Shown here: piece after piece, positions 1-11,925 of the stretch | Layout: every line of letters begins with the position of its first letter | Numbering within the stretch: position 1 is the first letter of the stretch | DNA from: Ailurus styani | Lineage: Eukaryota; Chordata; Mammalia; Carnivora; Ailuridae | DNA length: 64,000 bases | Assembly: GCA_002007465.1 (NCBI GenBank) | Contig: LNAC01000018.1 | Span: 3,662,389-3,726,388 of the forward strand | Direction of reading: 5' to 3' | Notes under the pieces: model-generated | The model's input: only the letters and a program-made list of their open reading frames with translations | What the model was told of the DNA's origin: nothing | Databases searched by the model: none | Translations under genes and position numbers: made by a program

Positions 1-333
1 ACACATTGCTGGATGGTATCTTTAATTAGGTATCTGGTTCCATTAACTGTGAGCCTTTTGAGAGAAGAGGCCAGAGATACCACGGGGAGAGGGGAGTGGT
101 ATGAGACCATCTAGCCAAGGCAAAGAACTCAGAGCACAGAGGTGATATAACACCCAGCAGTGACACAAGCCAAGGCCAGCAGGAGCCTTGAACCCCAGTC
201 TTCTGAGCAGCCTCCCATGATCCAGGAGAGCTTCCTGGGCCTCAATTACCCCAGCTTGAAAATGGGAGATGCCAGTTTGCCCCTCAAGTTTTCCTAGGGA
301 CCAATGAAAAGCTGGGTTGTAAACTGCTTTTTT

Positions 334-413
334 AAAAAGGCACCAACCAAAAAAAAAAAAAAAAGAAAGAAAAGAAATAGGAAAAGGAAAAAAAGAAAAA
401 GAAAAAGGCACCA
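334..413 (+). mobile_element. A-rich tail flanked by 12-bp duplication
   Basis: AAAAAGGCACCA at 334-345 recurs at 402-413, and between them lies almost only A with scattered G. This looks like a retrotransposon insertion truncated to its poly(A) tail, or tail slippage at a target-site duplication. Confidence 0.55.
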
Positions 414-544
414 TTAAATGCAAGAGATTTTTATTGTTTATAATCAACTACAATAAAACATACTTTACATAGCAGCTTCCTACGGAAGGAGTAGGAAGAA
501 AAGCAAGCTGGCCATCCAGGGCCTGGCTGAACTTCTAGTTGTCA

Positions 545-625
545 ATAAGTCACTGTGTGACTCGGGGAAGTCACTGGTGTCTCTGGGACCGTTTCCTCTT
601 CTCAACAAAACAAAGCTTTGGGCTG
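545..625 (+). mobile_element. MIR fragment
   Basis: Text of the kind CACTGTGTGACTCGGGGAAG followed by a CCTCTTCTC segment matches the MIR 'tgtgtgaccttgggcaagtca...' core in sense orientation. Confidence 0.6.
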
Positions 626-2182
626 GCTAACAGCCAAAGCCCCTCCAGCACGGCTGTCCCACTCCACGGCCAGCCTGGTTCAGGCACTGAGGATACAGAC
701 TGCACAAACCAGGAGGAGCTGGAGCCTGAGTGCGTAAGGCCTGGAGCAAGCTACATATCTTGACCCAACAACCTGCAGGAGACAGGTGGGGACCACAGCC
801 GGAGAACATGCTGGTCCCTCTCCAGCCCGGGGAAGGCTCCCCCTCCTCCCCACCCCCAGGCTGGCTCTGCAATCCCCTCTGACCTGGACACACACCTGTC
901 ATGTCAGGAAGGCAGTGTGGCCCAGGCACGCGGGAGACCTGGCTTTCAGTCTTGGTTTCTATAAACCTCGAACCTCAGTGACCTCTTGCAAAAGAGGCAG
1001 CGACAGACCCCATCCCACCTGCCACCGCAAAGCCTGTGCTCAAGGAACGCTGGCTGAGGAGCTGAGCTTCTGTTGGCACTCTGCCCACTTCCCCTCAGCC
1101 CTCGTGGAGCCAGTGCATGGCTTGGCTTCCTCATGCCCACACCTGCTTCTGTCCGAAGCCACGCCCTGGCCTCCTTGTTTTCCCCGACGAATGCAAAGTG
1201 CTAGAAATGAACATCCCAGGCCTGGAGGATGAATGCCACAGCTCCCTCACCCCTCGGGTGGGTAACCCTGAGGGGAGCTGGTTACCGTTTCCCAAGTTCA
1301 CAGCCGGGTTCAGGTCCAAGTGCTCACAGAGGCACCTGGCTTCCTCGTGCTCCCCGCACTGCCCCTCCCCACTCTCCTACTGCTGCTTCCTGAGTCCAGC
1401 CCTCACCCCCATGAGCTGCGCACTCAAACTATTGTCTCAGGGTCTGCTTCTGGCAACAGCTAAGCTAAGAAGACCCTGCCCGGGAACCACACAAATCTTA
1501 GCCTGCAGGAGCGGTTTCCCAGCCCAAGCTCCTAGAGAGACAGGAAGTGCCACAGATCAGGGGCTGGGTCTTCTTGGCTTTGCACCCCTGTGCCAGGCAC
1601 AGGCCAAGCTCCTGAGAGGTGCCCACAAGTGCCCATTCACTGAGTAGTCACTGGCCACGTGGAACACTCGTCCCTGTCCTGAGAAGCCCCACTCTGGATG
1701 GGAGGTGAGGCATCAAACAGTTCATGAAGGTACGCAACAAAAAAAAAGGTGCTTGGTACCAGGGGTGGGTGGGGTTCCTAGGCATCTAGAAAAAGGTCAT
1801 GAGTCTTCCCAACGATGACTTGGCCAAGGTCACACAGCTCCTCTGCCTTGTTGTGAAAACGGACCACGAGGAGCCCCTCAAGGGCAGGGTTGAGCAGAGC
1901 TCCGCATCCCCCACAGCAGCTCAGAGCATGCCCCAGGAGGGCCAGGCACCTAGGAAGGGCCACGGGTTCATCTGAGAAACGACCCGCAGCCCCGCCTGCA
2001 GCGAACGTTCAAGGGCGTGCTTACGTGTGCTTCTCATTGATACACATTAACCTCAAAGCACAGCACCTGGCCAAGTGTGGCACGTGTGCTGCAGGCCCAT
2101 GATCTTCCCTGTCTCTGACGCCAAGCCCAATGTGTCAGCAGGCCTTCGCTGGCTCCGCTGTCCCAGGAACTTGGAACCACTG

Positions 2183-2205
2183 TGCACACACACACACACA
2201 CAGAC
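2183..2205 (+). repeat. (CA)n microsatellite
   Basis: About ten CA units in a row, ending in CAGAC. Confidence 0.9.
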
Positions 2206-2479
2206 TCAACCACCCCGCTCCAAGCAGGAGCAGGGCCAGGCCTCCTTCGGTAGGTATCAGCCCAGGCCCACCTCCCAGGATTAGAGTCATAAAGTCCCTA
2301 ATCCAAGGGGATTCAATGAGGCACCTTGTAGCAAGCACTAAGCACATGGCCCCACCCTGGGAGGTGCCCCGTGGTCGCTCACTAAGTCCGTGACCTCCGG
2401 TCGCCTCCACCCGGGAGGGCCTTCGGAAGCTCCTAACCCAATCATTTTTAACCAGGAAGGCATCACATTAGCACCTGGG

Positions 2480-2640
2480 AAACCTAGGCGCCAGGCATGT
2501 GTCCCAGGACAAAGATCCAGAGGCCCTATCCAGTCTGAGCCTCTCTTTTTTAACAGAGGGGAAACTGAGGCTCAGGGAGGGGGGGGTGACAGACGCAGAC
2601 TCCCGAAGTGAACACCAAGTCCAGGCACTTGGAAAAGCCC
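2480..2640 (-). mobile_element. MIR fragment, antisense
   Basis: Contains the antisense MIR core ACAGAGGGGAAACTGAGGCT with decayed flanks and a G7+ run. Confidence 0.7.
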
Positions 2641-2829
2641 ACCTCATCCCTACAGCTCTGCAAGGCAACTCCCAGCCCAGTCTCCTTTTCCTGATGATCC
2701 TGGGCCAGAGTGAGTTGGGATGCTGCAGGGAAGGGGAAAAGCTGGGGGAGGGTGGGAGCACAACCCCTCCCCCCAGGAGGCTGGCAAGCTAATGAAGTGA
2801 AGAGAAAGATTCAGGTGGCAGTTCAAACG

Positions 2830-3420
2830 CTCCCATTTTAAAGATGAAAGTACGCGATTCAATTAAATGTTTAAGTAGTGTTTTCTCATACTAAATCACT
2901 GAAACGTTGGTGCATTCCTTGAATTTCTCAAGGCACTGTTCATTTTTATTTATTGTTGTAACCCAATGCCCTTAGCAGCGTGAATGGTGCTATTCGAAGG
3001 AAACTAGTTTTGCAACGGGGAAAGCTGTCCCAGGTCTCTTAAAAGGTTCATTATGTGCGTGGTAATTCAGTTCTATTAATAATCCCGGACTATATAGGCA
3101 GGGCTTACTTTCCATTTAGCATTATATTTTCCACAATTCTGTAAACAGCTCCTCCACACAAACCCTTTTGATATTCAATTCCTCCCTGTTTTTTTTCCCT
3201 AACCACCCTTCTCTCTGGGCTTACTCCTTATAAAAAAAAAAAAGGGAAAAAAAAAGGAAAGAAAGAAATCACCAAGCACACATATTTTTTCAATTAAGCC
3301 ACGCTTGGTGCCAAAATATATGGATCCCACTAATAGCCATAAGTAATCTTAAGGTCTTTTCCCCAAATATTTTGATTATTTTACAAATCCCCCAAGGAAT
3401 GTGCTCTTAGGGTGATTTAT
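2830..3420. other. AT-rich non-repetitive stretch, possible conserved element
   Basis: About 600 bp free of recognised repeats apart from a short A-rich run (3230-3265), with TAAT-type and TATA-like words, embedded in GC-rich repeat-laden intron. Composition alone suggests possible regulatory conservation. Confidence 0.3.
3230..3265 (+). repeat. A-rich tract
   Basis: Two A runs separated by GGG and GG; low complexity. Confidence 0.85.
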
Positions 3421-4079
3421 AGAGTCCGGGCAGGATTCATGATTTGGGGAGAGGTCTGGATGCAGGGGGGCAAGTGAGGGTCTGGGGGTGGCTGTGTGCC
3501 CTCCAAACACGGCCCAGTGCTGGGGCAGATGGGGGGACCCCGAAAAGCTCTCGGAGAAAACTTTTGGCCACGTCTGCAGGAGTGAGGATGGGAGAGTGGC
3601 TCCCACACAGGACAGATGGCTGCAGTCAACCCTCTGGGAATGGTGGCAGGAGCAGAAGTGACCACCAGGAAAACCCCCCAGTGACCCGCGTTTGTCCTGC
3701 ATTCCAAGGTGGGGTGTTCTGTTCAACCTCTATCCAATTCACGCCACTCACTTTCCAACTTTTTGATAAGTCTACGTGACTAAGGGGGAAAACCAGGTAT
3801 AAGGAACAATAGATCCTGGAAAGAAGAGCCTGCTGTGAATAATCTTCAGGTGAAGACGCAAGGCTAAGGGACAGGTGGGAGCATGCTAGTGGCCCAGTGG
3901 GCTCTGTAAACGGCATCTCCAGCCTCCCGGCCATGAAGTCCCCCAACCACTGGGGGACAGGGCCAGGGACCCTCAAAGACCGGCTGCTGGGATGGGCAGG
4001 CTGGGCCCCCCACGGGGTTGCTGATGGGCTCCTTAGCCGGGGGCAGACAAGGCCCCAGGGGTGGGGGAGGGGGTGTGAG

Positions 4080-4210
4080 AGCAAGGGGCCAGGCCTTGGA
4101 ACCAGAGGCCCAAGGCCCATCTACACCCCACTGGCTGACTGCATGACCCCAGCAAACCGTGCACCCTCTGCCAAGCCTCAGTCTCCCCACTTGCCCAGTG
4201 GAGCTAAGAA
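4080..4210 (+). mobile_element. MIR fragment
   Basis: Ends with GCCTCAGTCTCCCCACTTG, a decayed MIR 'gcctcagtttcctcatctg' segment, preceded by the expected 'gactgcatgacccc' text. Confidence 0.6.
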
Positions 4211-5519
4211 TTCTGTCTTCTTGGCCAGAGCCTTTCACAGAAGATCAATGGGATACCTTGACTCCTTTGTAAACTGAAAACCAGGCCAGAGGAATTTTGC
4301 GCTATTGTTACTGTCACACCAGTAACTGACATACAAAACATCCAAAAGCTTTTGCATCTCCCAGAAAGTAGCCTGAATATCACCTTCCCTTATTTGCACT
4401 TTAAACCAAGAGGAACCCTCCAGAGTCCGTGCCTTCGAATTCTGGGGTCCCCCCCAACTCAACTCTGGGGAATTCAATTCTTCACACTTAACTCTGACTC
4501 AACTGTCTCATGAATCCCCAGTGGGGAGACGCTGGATTCACTAGAGGGTCACTGTCACGGTTCAGGTCCAGAGGCCAGGCCCCTTTGCACTTCCTCCCTC
4601 GGCTGCTGTCAGACTGAAGCCCATCGCTGATGGGACAGTTTAATCACCATGCCCACCAAGGGCATGAAGTCCGCTATAGCCAGGAACGGCTGAGCCTCGG
4701 CTGGACAAAACTCAAGACACAAAAGCACAGGCCGTCACTATTTCAGCCTCCCATGTAGTAACAGAGTGTCCCAAAATGACATGCTCCCTGAATGAGCGAA
4801 AGAGTGGATGCCTCTTCATCAGCAGGTACACACCAATCCCAAGCCCTGGCCCATGACTGCGAACCCCAGGAACCCCCCACCCCAGTGCAAACCCAGAGAG
4901 GAGCTCGGAGCCTCTGTGTCAGCGGCACGAACAATAGGGTGAAGTCAGGGTCCTTGAGGATGTGGAACTAACTTGCAGAAACCACACGTCCCATCCTGCA
5001 TGTTGTCCCACATGCCAGGAGAGCAACCCAGAGTCATGTGGCCTTCTGAATCCCAGGTTTGCTGGGGCTGGAGAACCCCCAGCCTTGAAGACACATAATA
5101 GGACAGGAATCACCAAAGTCACATAGCTGCTGTGTCCCTTGCTCTCTGCAGGTCCAACATTTGCCATGAAACCTCTCATGCATGAGGGGGCTTGGGGAGG
5201 TCCCGGAGGCGGGGGTGGGGGGTGGGGGGACAGAGGCTGGTGAGACAGGCGCCAGTGCACCCTATCCCCCCCTACCCAGCCTCCGCTCCCAGCACCTCCC
5301 GCTGATTCACAGGGAGCCTCGGCCTCTTATCAGGGCCCGCCAGCCAGGCACCGGCACACATCCCCACTGGCCGCACCTTCCACCCAGAGCAGGCCTTTGT
5401 GTCTGGCTCCAAACTGGCTGCAGGAAGTGGGGCGCAAGGGAGGGGTGGGGGTGCCACGAGGCCCCGGAGGCACTGCAAGGGGCCTCCCCGCCGGATGCCG
5501 TGTGATCCTCACCTAGAGA

Positions 5520-5720
5520 CAGAGCAGCAGAGGCGGAAAGGAGCTCAACAGATCATCCACCAAGCACCCACTCGCTCCGTGGATGAGCAAGCTGAAGCCC
5601 AGAGAGGAAAGGGGACTTGTCCAAGGTCCCACGGCAAGCGGGAGGCAGAGGCTGGGCTGGAGCCCCGGATTCCCCAGGCTGACTCTCTGTCCTGTGCCAG
5701 GTCGCTGCTGCACCAGGGGC
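5520..5720 (-). mobile_element. MIR fragment, antisense
   Basis: Antisense MIR order is visible: GAGCAAGCTGAAGCCCAGAG, then ACTTGTCCAAGGTCCCACGG, then GGCTGGAGCCCCGGATTCC. Confidence 0.75.
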
Positions 5721-6113
5721 TCTGAGCAAGAAGCTCCGCTTTTCTGGTGCTTAGTGTCTTCACTGACGAAATGGGCTCAGCACACAGGTCTTGAGGCTCT
5801 AAGTCCAAGACAGCAAAGTGGCTTCCTCCAGGGGAAAGAGTTTCTCCTAGCCTCAGCAGAGGGGAAGAGTGGGGAATCAAGTGGAGGGGAAGAGGCCAGG
5901 AGGGAGAAGGGGGCCACCAGGAGTGGTTTTCCTGCAGGCTCAGGAGGGGAGCAGGATAGATTGGCAGCTGGGGAGTCAAGCGGAGGGGCAGAGGGATGCC
6001 AGCCCCGGGGCTGCCCAAGGAAGCCTCCGTGGTTGAGGAGGACAGGTGGAGATGGAGGGCAGGGGTGAGGAGTGGAGGGGCTGGCGCTCAGGACTTTAAA
6101 AGCAGGATGTTTC

Positions 6114-6328
6114 GGGCGCCTGGGTGGCTCAGTGGGTTAAAGCCGCTGCCTTCGGCTCAGGTCATGATCCCAGGGTCCTGGGATCGAGGCCCACGTTGGG
6201 CTCTCTGCTCAGCAGGGAGCCTGCTTCCTTCTCTCTCCTCTCTCTCTGCCTGCCTCTCTGCCGACTTGTAATCTCTCTCTCTGTGTCAAATGAATAAATA
6301 AAATCTTAAAAAAAATAAAAATAAAAAT
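6114..6328 (+). mobile_element. CAN SINE (tRNA-Lys type), full length
   Basis: It begins GGGCGCCTGGGTGGCTCAGT, has the TC-rich middle, the AATAAATAAAATCTT signal and an A-rich tail. A 16-bp target-site duplication (AAAAGCAGGATGTTTC) flanks it at 6098-6113 and 6329-6344. The perfect duplication and near-consensus body indicate a recent insertion. Confidence 0.95.
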
Positions 6329-6799
6329 AAAAGCAGGATGTTTCACCGGGCCTCTCCTCTCTCAAACAAACAATCCACCACCTTTTTCAAACCGGGAGGA
6401 CACTGCTGGAGAAGGGCTGGATCACCTTATTCCCAGATCCCCTCCTTAGGGGAGTGCCACACCTGAGAGGGCCCTGCCGAGGGCTGGGGCAGGGCCAGGG
6501 CTGGGCTGCAGTCACCAGTGGACGTGACACCCTTCCCTGGCTCCATCCCGCCCACAGACACCCAGATTCTCGGCCGGAGAGCCAGAGGGGACCCTGAGAA
6601 CAAAATCCAGGCCCTTAAGAGAATCGAGTTCAGACCGGGGGAGGGGAGCGCAGAGGTGGGGGCACAAAATCAGCACCCAGACTCCCTGACCCGTGCCTTC
6701 TAGCACCGGCGGGAGGGCTGCGGGGTGGAGGAGCAGCAGCGCATTGACGAGATCTGGACCGCCCCTTCACCACCTTCTTGGACTCGTCTGTCCTGGGTT

Positions 6800-7060
6800 T
6801 GTTTGCCCGGCCAGTATTTATGGAGAACGGACACGGTTCTAGGCTCGGGGTAGAGCCAGCTGCAAACAAGACTCAAGCCCTACTTCAAAGAACTCACGCC
6901 AGCTTCCGTTGGTAACAAGCTGCTTTTTGTTATTCGACAAATATTCACCACCCGTCTTGTCCTTCCAAGCACTGAACAAGATGCTTGGGATGGAGGTGGC
7001 CCCGGGCGACTGGGGCTCTGCCCTTGGCCTGAACTTGTCCCCTGCCCGGGGCTCACGCTC
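6800..7060 (-). mobile_element. L2 fragment, antisense
   Basis: Decayed antisense L2 3' text: 'cagtatttatggagaacggacacggttctaggc' style wording followed by 'gcaaacaagactcaagccctacttcaaagaactca'. Confidence 0.55.
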
Positions 7061-7329
7061 CTATGGCCTTTCAGGTGCTCACCTCCTTCCCTGTCCCAGT
7101 GGATGGGACCATGGACCAGCTCTCGGCTTTTCTGCGTGTTCCCAAGGGGCCTGGCCCGAAGGCAGGCCTCAGACCATCCACTCAAAAACTGGGAGTGGAC
7201 TATTTACCAAATGCCTCCCTTCCTCTGGCAGGAAGTCGCTCCCAGCGCGGTGTTTTTTTTTTTTTCCCAACTCTTTCTGGGCTCATGGTTTGGAAATAGC
7301 AAGGGGTTGTGAGTTACAAGATCCGGGCC

Positions 7330-7920
7330 CTCTCTCTTCCACGGCTGCTGAGGGAGAAAACGGATACGGCCTTTCCGGAGGGCAGTCTGACCTTAAATGT
7401 GCATGGCCTCTGACCTAGCAGTCCCGCTTCTAGGAACTTATCCTAAGGAAGTAACCAGCGATGCACACAGACATATGCACAAGGATGCTCGCCAAGCTGC
7501 AGCATTTATGATCGTTAAAAAAAATTTTTTTTAAATCATTGTGACAACCTCCACGTCCAGGCCCGGGGGACTGGTGAGTGAATGCCGCGCAGACGTGAGC
7601 TGGAATACTAAGCAGCCGTTAAAAGTCACACAATATTTGCCAAATTAAGGAAACGTTCTCGATGCTGCCAGTCTCCCCCAGCTATGTGCATTCTGTGTGT
7701 GGCTACCTTCTTTTCATTTGGCAACAGATGTGTATATCGCAGATTTCTGCTGCCTGTCTTTTGCTAAGAAAGAAAACAAGAAAAGTAATAGTCCAAGCTA
7801 ATTAAAAAATAATAATGACTTCCTTTCTGGGTGATAGAGTTAAGGATGACTTGTGTTTCTTTCATGCTTCTTTCCTAAATGTTCTGCATTGATCATGTGT
7901 TACTTTACAAAAAAAGGGGG
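7330..7920 (+). mobile_element. Old L1 3' end
   Basis: It shows L1 3'-region wording (CTAGCAGTCCCGCTTCTAGG, then ACTAAGCAGCCGTTAAAAGT) and ends in 3'UTR-like sequence with a short A tail near 7908. Frames are broken. Confidence 0.7.
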
Positions 7921-7944
7921 GCGGCAAGAAAGAGGAAGTACTGT

Positions 7945-8230
7945 TGCAATGGGCAGAACTTGAGCCTGGCTCCTTCACTAATGGGCTGCATGAACAAGCC
8001 ACAGGGTAACTTTGGGGGCCTCCCTCACTCATCTGTATAAGGAGGACATCAGGGACGTTGACAGCCAGGAAGACAAGGTCCGCTCAGGTCTTCACGTGCA
8101 TCATTTCATTTCACACTCACAAAAGCCCTTTCAGGTAGAGACCCATTTTACAGATGCAGAAACTGACTCCATGCCGGCCCAGAGGCTTCTGCGCACCATC
8201 CAAGCCCTACTACCAGCCACCTCAAAAGAT
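7945..8230. mobile_element. Two MIR fragments, opposite orientations
   Basis: A sense MIR (about 7945-8060, ending CTCACTCATCTGTATAAGG) is followed by an antisense one (about 8085-8230, with CCATTTTACAGATGCAGAAA). Confidence 0.65.
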
Positions 8231-8504
8231 TGCCACCCAAGTCAACCTTGTGGGACTGGCTGGGAGTGGGGTTTGGGTGGGACCCTGGGAGAAATCTGCC
8301 CCCCGCCCACAGTCCCCAGCCCTCCTAAGAAAAGAGAACTCTCCACTGCTCCATTCTCACTGTGACCTGCAGGGGACTCTGGGCCTCCCACAGGAATAAG
8401 GCCCTGCAAGTGGGTCCATCTATCCGCTCAGCCTTCCCTGGGGAGCTGCCACATCCAGGCCAGAGGTGACTCATGGAAGGGCAGGGCTAGAAAGGGACAG
8501 TGAT

Positions 8505-8570
8505 GTTCTATGTAGAAACTGAGGCCCACGGAGAGAGAGGTCACACACGAGTGTGGCCCACCATGTGCGA
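8505..8570 (-). mobile_element. MIR fragment, antisense
   Basis: Short core TGTAGAAACTGAGGCCCACG followed by a decayed 'aggtcacacac' segment. Confidence 0.6.
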
Positions 8571-9269
8571 ACCATGGAAGGGCGGCCAGTAGGGACTGCC
8601 AGACCCGCCAGAGCTCCAAGGAAAAGAATTTCAGAGCAGACGATATAGGCAAGAACTCAGTAAAAGCAACCAAGCCCAGAGGCAAAGCCAGGTCCTGGGC
8701 CAGGGAGCCCCCTGGGCAGTCAGAGGCAAAGGCCATGTCTACTGATCCCCGGGGCTTCCTTAAGTCAGGCTGGGGGCCTAGAAGAGGCGCTGCCTGTGGA
8801 CAGGGCCAGACAGCCGTGATGACCCTGAGAGCCATGTGCATCGGGGAAGGGGCACAGAGCCATCCGGCCATCCCCGCCCCAGGGGAAGGGTCACCCAGCA
8901 AGAGCGCTAGGGGCCGAGACCCGTTCTGAGGGGCTGCTGGACACCCAGGGAGCGTCGAAGCCACAGACATCAGGGCTGCCAAGAACCTGTGCAGGAGCTC
9001 GCTGCCTGAGGGGCTGTGGTCCGCCCGAGACCACCAGACACATCTTCCCCCTATGCCATCCACAGCAAGCCGAACGCACCCAGGGAAAGAGCTTGGTCCC
9101 TTCACTGACAAGGCACAAACTATAAAGTAACTTGCCCCTACCCCCAGACTCCAGGACCCTGGTGTCAAAGTCCTGTCTGCTAGGGGGTGAAGTTCCCAGG
9201 GGCCCCAAGCTGCTTGGAGGGGAATTCACAGGGGGTGGGGGTGGTGGGGGTGGGTCACAGTGTCTGGAA

Positions 9270-9478
9270 NNNNNNNNNNNNNNNNNNNNNNNNNNNNNNN
9301 NNNNNNNNNNNNNNNNNNNNNNNNNNNNNNNNNNNNNNNNNNNNNNNNNNNNNNNNNNNNNNNNNNNNNNNNNNNNNNNNNNNNNNNNNNNNNNNNNNNN
9401 NNNNNNNNNNNNNNNNNNNNNNNNNNNNNNNNNNNNNNNNNNNNNNNNNNNNNNNNNNNNNNNNNNNNNNNNNNNNNN
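9270..9478. other. Assembly gap
   Basis: A run of 209 N, entered from a GGGGGTG-rich stretch and followed at once by ten G. The homopolymer at the edge suggests a sequencing failure on G/C-rich sequence. Confidence 0.95.
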
Positions 9479-9959
9479 GGGGGGGGGGCTGCTGACAGCC
9501 ACAGAGGTGGGCTGAGAAAGAGGAGGAGGGTGTCCCTGGGGTGGGAAGAGCCCCGTGGGTCACCACCGTGCAAGGGTCCTGGCTGTGAGCCCAAAGCAGC
9601 CCCAGCCGGCCTCAGAATCCAAAGCTGGGAGTTAAAGGGTCACTAGACCCGAGTAAGGGAGGGCTCACTGGCTTGCGAGTGACGTGCACCGGACAGAGGT
9701 GGGGGAAGAGCCCCTGCTCCCCTCAGAAGCTGGAGGGGAAACAGGACCCCCTCTCCCCCACCCTGGCCTCCTCCTCTCGGGGACCTCTCACCTTAGCTCA
9801 CAGAGGCCCTGCACACCTGCTTCTCCCGGCAGGGAGAGGCCTCACTACCTGGCACCCGAGGGTCCAACTCAAGGTCTCAGGGACACTGGCTTGCAGGGGG
9901 CCCCTGAGGGATGTGGGGCAACAGTATTTCTTGGAGGCCCTTATTCAAAATTTACTTTC

Positions 9960-10205
9960 CTTCTGGAATTCCATAGGGGTGATGTGGCATAACCCAGAAA
10001 ATATCCCAAGAACCAACAAACTGCACACTTTACCATGGTGAGTTGTATGTTAAGTTAATTTAATATCAATTTTTAAAATTACCCCAGAAATGTACAGTGC
10101 TGGGCCCTGCCCCGGAGAGTCTGACTCAGTAGGCCTGGCCGTCAGCACTTAACACGTGACCCAGGTAATTACGGTTCCCGGACAGGACTGAAAACACTCA
10201 ACCCT
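9960..10205 (+). mobile_element. L1 3'-end remnant followed by MER20/MER5-like hAT fragment
   Basis: From 9960 to about 10080 the sequence resembles a decayed L1 3' terminus. From 10085 to 10205 'gggccctgccccggagagtctgactcagtaggcc' style text fits MER20/MER5-type hAT-Charlie fossils. Family choice is tentative. Confidence 0.5.
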
Positions 10206-10254
10206 GGGACCCCGGTTTCCACGTAAGGCTGGCCCTGAAAGTCACACATCCTCC

Positions 10255-10320
10255 TGTCAATCTCTTCGGCATTTTACAGGTGGGGAAACTGAGGCCCAGG
10301 GCAGGGAAAAGACCCAAAGC
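10255..10320 (-). mobile_element. MIR fragment, antisense
   Basis: Contains TTTTACAGGTGGGGAAACTG and the following 'aggcccagggcaggg' core. Confidence 0.7.
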
Positions 10321-11089
10321 CCTTGCAGGATCCTACTGGAATTCTAACAATCCTTCCCTAAGAGCAGGGTTTGCTACAGAGAGGGTCGCTGTGAGGCAAA
10401 GTCCCTTGGCAGTTCTGCTCAGATGGGTGGAGTGACCCTACCTTTTGGCAGATAAGGAAGGGGGCGACTGGGGGACCTTTCCTGTCTTACTGCCCTGCGC
10501 AGAGTTCATAGAGCAAAGACATCCACCATCTCCCCACCTGGGCCTGAAGGAATCGGAAAGCCAGAGGAGACTGAGATTTTTTTTTATTATTGTTATTTTT
10601 TAAATACGAATTATTTCCAGCCGGAAGGCAGAGGGATGAGGGCCGTTGGAGGCCTCGGGCCGCCGGCACCCAGCCAGCCTCATAAATGTCTGGCAGCTGG
10701 AGGGAGACTCAGCTCATTGCCATCGAAATGAGCTCGTTTCTGCTAATTTCCCTGGCTCACCAGCTGATGTATCCAGTGTGTTCCTGAATCCCTAAAGATG
10801 TTCCCTAAGCCACCCTCCAGGGATCTGCCAAGAGTCATGGAGTGTAGGCAGAACTTCAGGGTGGCCTCAGTTTCCCCAACCAAAGTGTGGGCAGAAGAAA
10901 AGGGAGCAAAGATAGTTCATTCAAGTGTAGCTAGGTCAACTGCGGTTCGGGTCAACCATTCCCCACAGGGCCACTCATTCCTGCGGGTGAAAGGGGAGAG
11001 GAGAGGCCAGTACAATCTCACTGCTGACACTCAGAATAACCCTCATCACTTACCAAGCACCCCCAGTGCTCCCTAGGTCAGGACTAGGC

Positions 11090-11245
11090 ACCTATGGATA
11101 TATTCTCTCTTTTCATTTACCCAACAACCAAGCAAACAGGGCATTATCACTCTCATTTTAGAGACGAAGAAACCAAGACTCAGAGAGGTTATGGAACATG
11201 TCCAAAGTCACACAGCTAGTGGATGGTAAGGCTCTTCTAAAGCCA
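11090..11245 (-). mobile_element. MIR, antisense, well preserved
   Basis: Clear antisense core: TCTCATTTTAGAGACGAAGA, then GACTCAGAGAGGTTATGG, then AGTCACACAGCTAGTGGATG. Confidence 0.85.
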
Positions 11246-11679
11246 ATACTCTGTGAAGCAAGCAGAGGCCAGGCATGGCAGGGACGACGCTCCCCCTGCA
11301 AACACACCATGCAGGCAGGGTATGCGAAGGCTCCCCTTACGGGGTGTTCGGAGAGGAGGGCAAACATCCACTTGCCACCCCAGGCTGGGATGACCAGGGA
11401 AGGCTTCCTGGAAGAGCCCCACCATGTGTGCCCAGGGCTTCTGAAGCTCAAAGGAGGCAGTGAGTCACACCACCCCGGCTGGATGTCCACCTCCCTGGGG
11501 CCAGGAGCAATGCAGCCCAGAGGAGTGGCTGGAGAGAACCCAAGGAGCCAGAGCCACAGCCCAGCCCGTGGGCAGAGCCCTCCTCACAGCTGGGGTTCAT
11601 CATCCCACCTTGCGGGGGAGACGGGGCAGGTGTCTGACTTACCAGCCACCAAGTCAGCGCTGATAGACCCCTAGGCTGG

Positions 11680-11925
11680 ACTAGAATGCAGCCATGGAAA
11701 GCAATGCTTATGAAGAGTGTTAATGACACGGGAAAGTATTTATATAATGCTGTGGGGGAAAGGCAAGATACAAAATTGTATTTTTTTTAACAGAAAAAAA
11801 ATTTAAACAGAATAAGCCAAATATTAACAGTGATTATCTCTGGAGGGTAGGATTATGGTCCCTTCCCTGCGTCTCTGCACTTTTCTATGCTTTCCAAATT
11901 GTCCATAATGAGCCACACACTTCTC
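11680..11925 (+). mobile_element. Old L1 3'UTR fragment
   Basis: L1 3'UTR wording is visible, such as GATTATCTCTGGAGGGTAGG and TTTCTATGCTTTCCAAATTG, after a 'gcagccatggaaagcaatg' segment. Confidence 0.7.

Noticed and set aside
6114..6190. tRNA gene suggested by the tRNA-like head of the SINE
   Set aside because: It is the tRNA-Lys-derived head of a CAN SINE with target-site duplication, not a tRNA gene.
8428..9168. 246-codon open frame on the minus strand
   Set aside because: No recognisable domain, overlaps a MIR fragment, lies in SMAD6 intron 3, and the peptide shows the low-information mix typical of GC-rich non-coding DNA.
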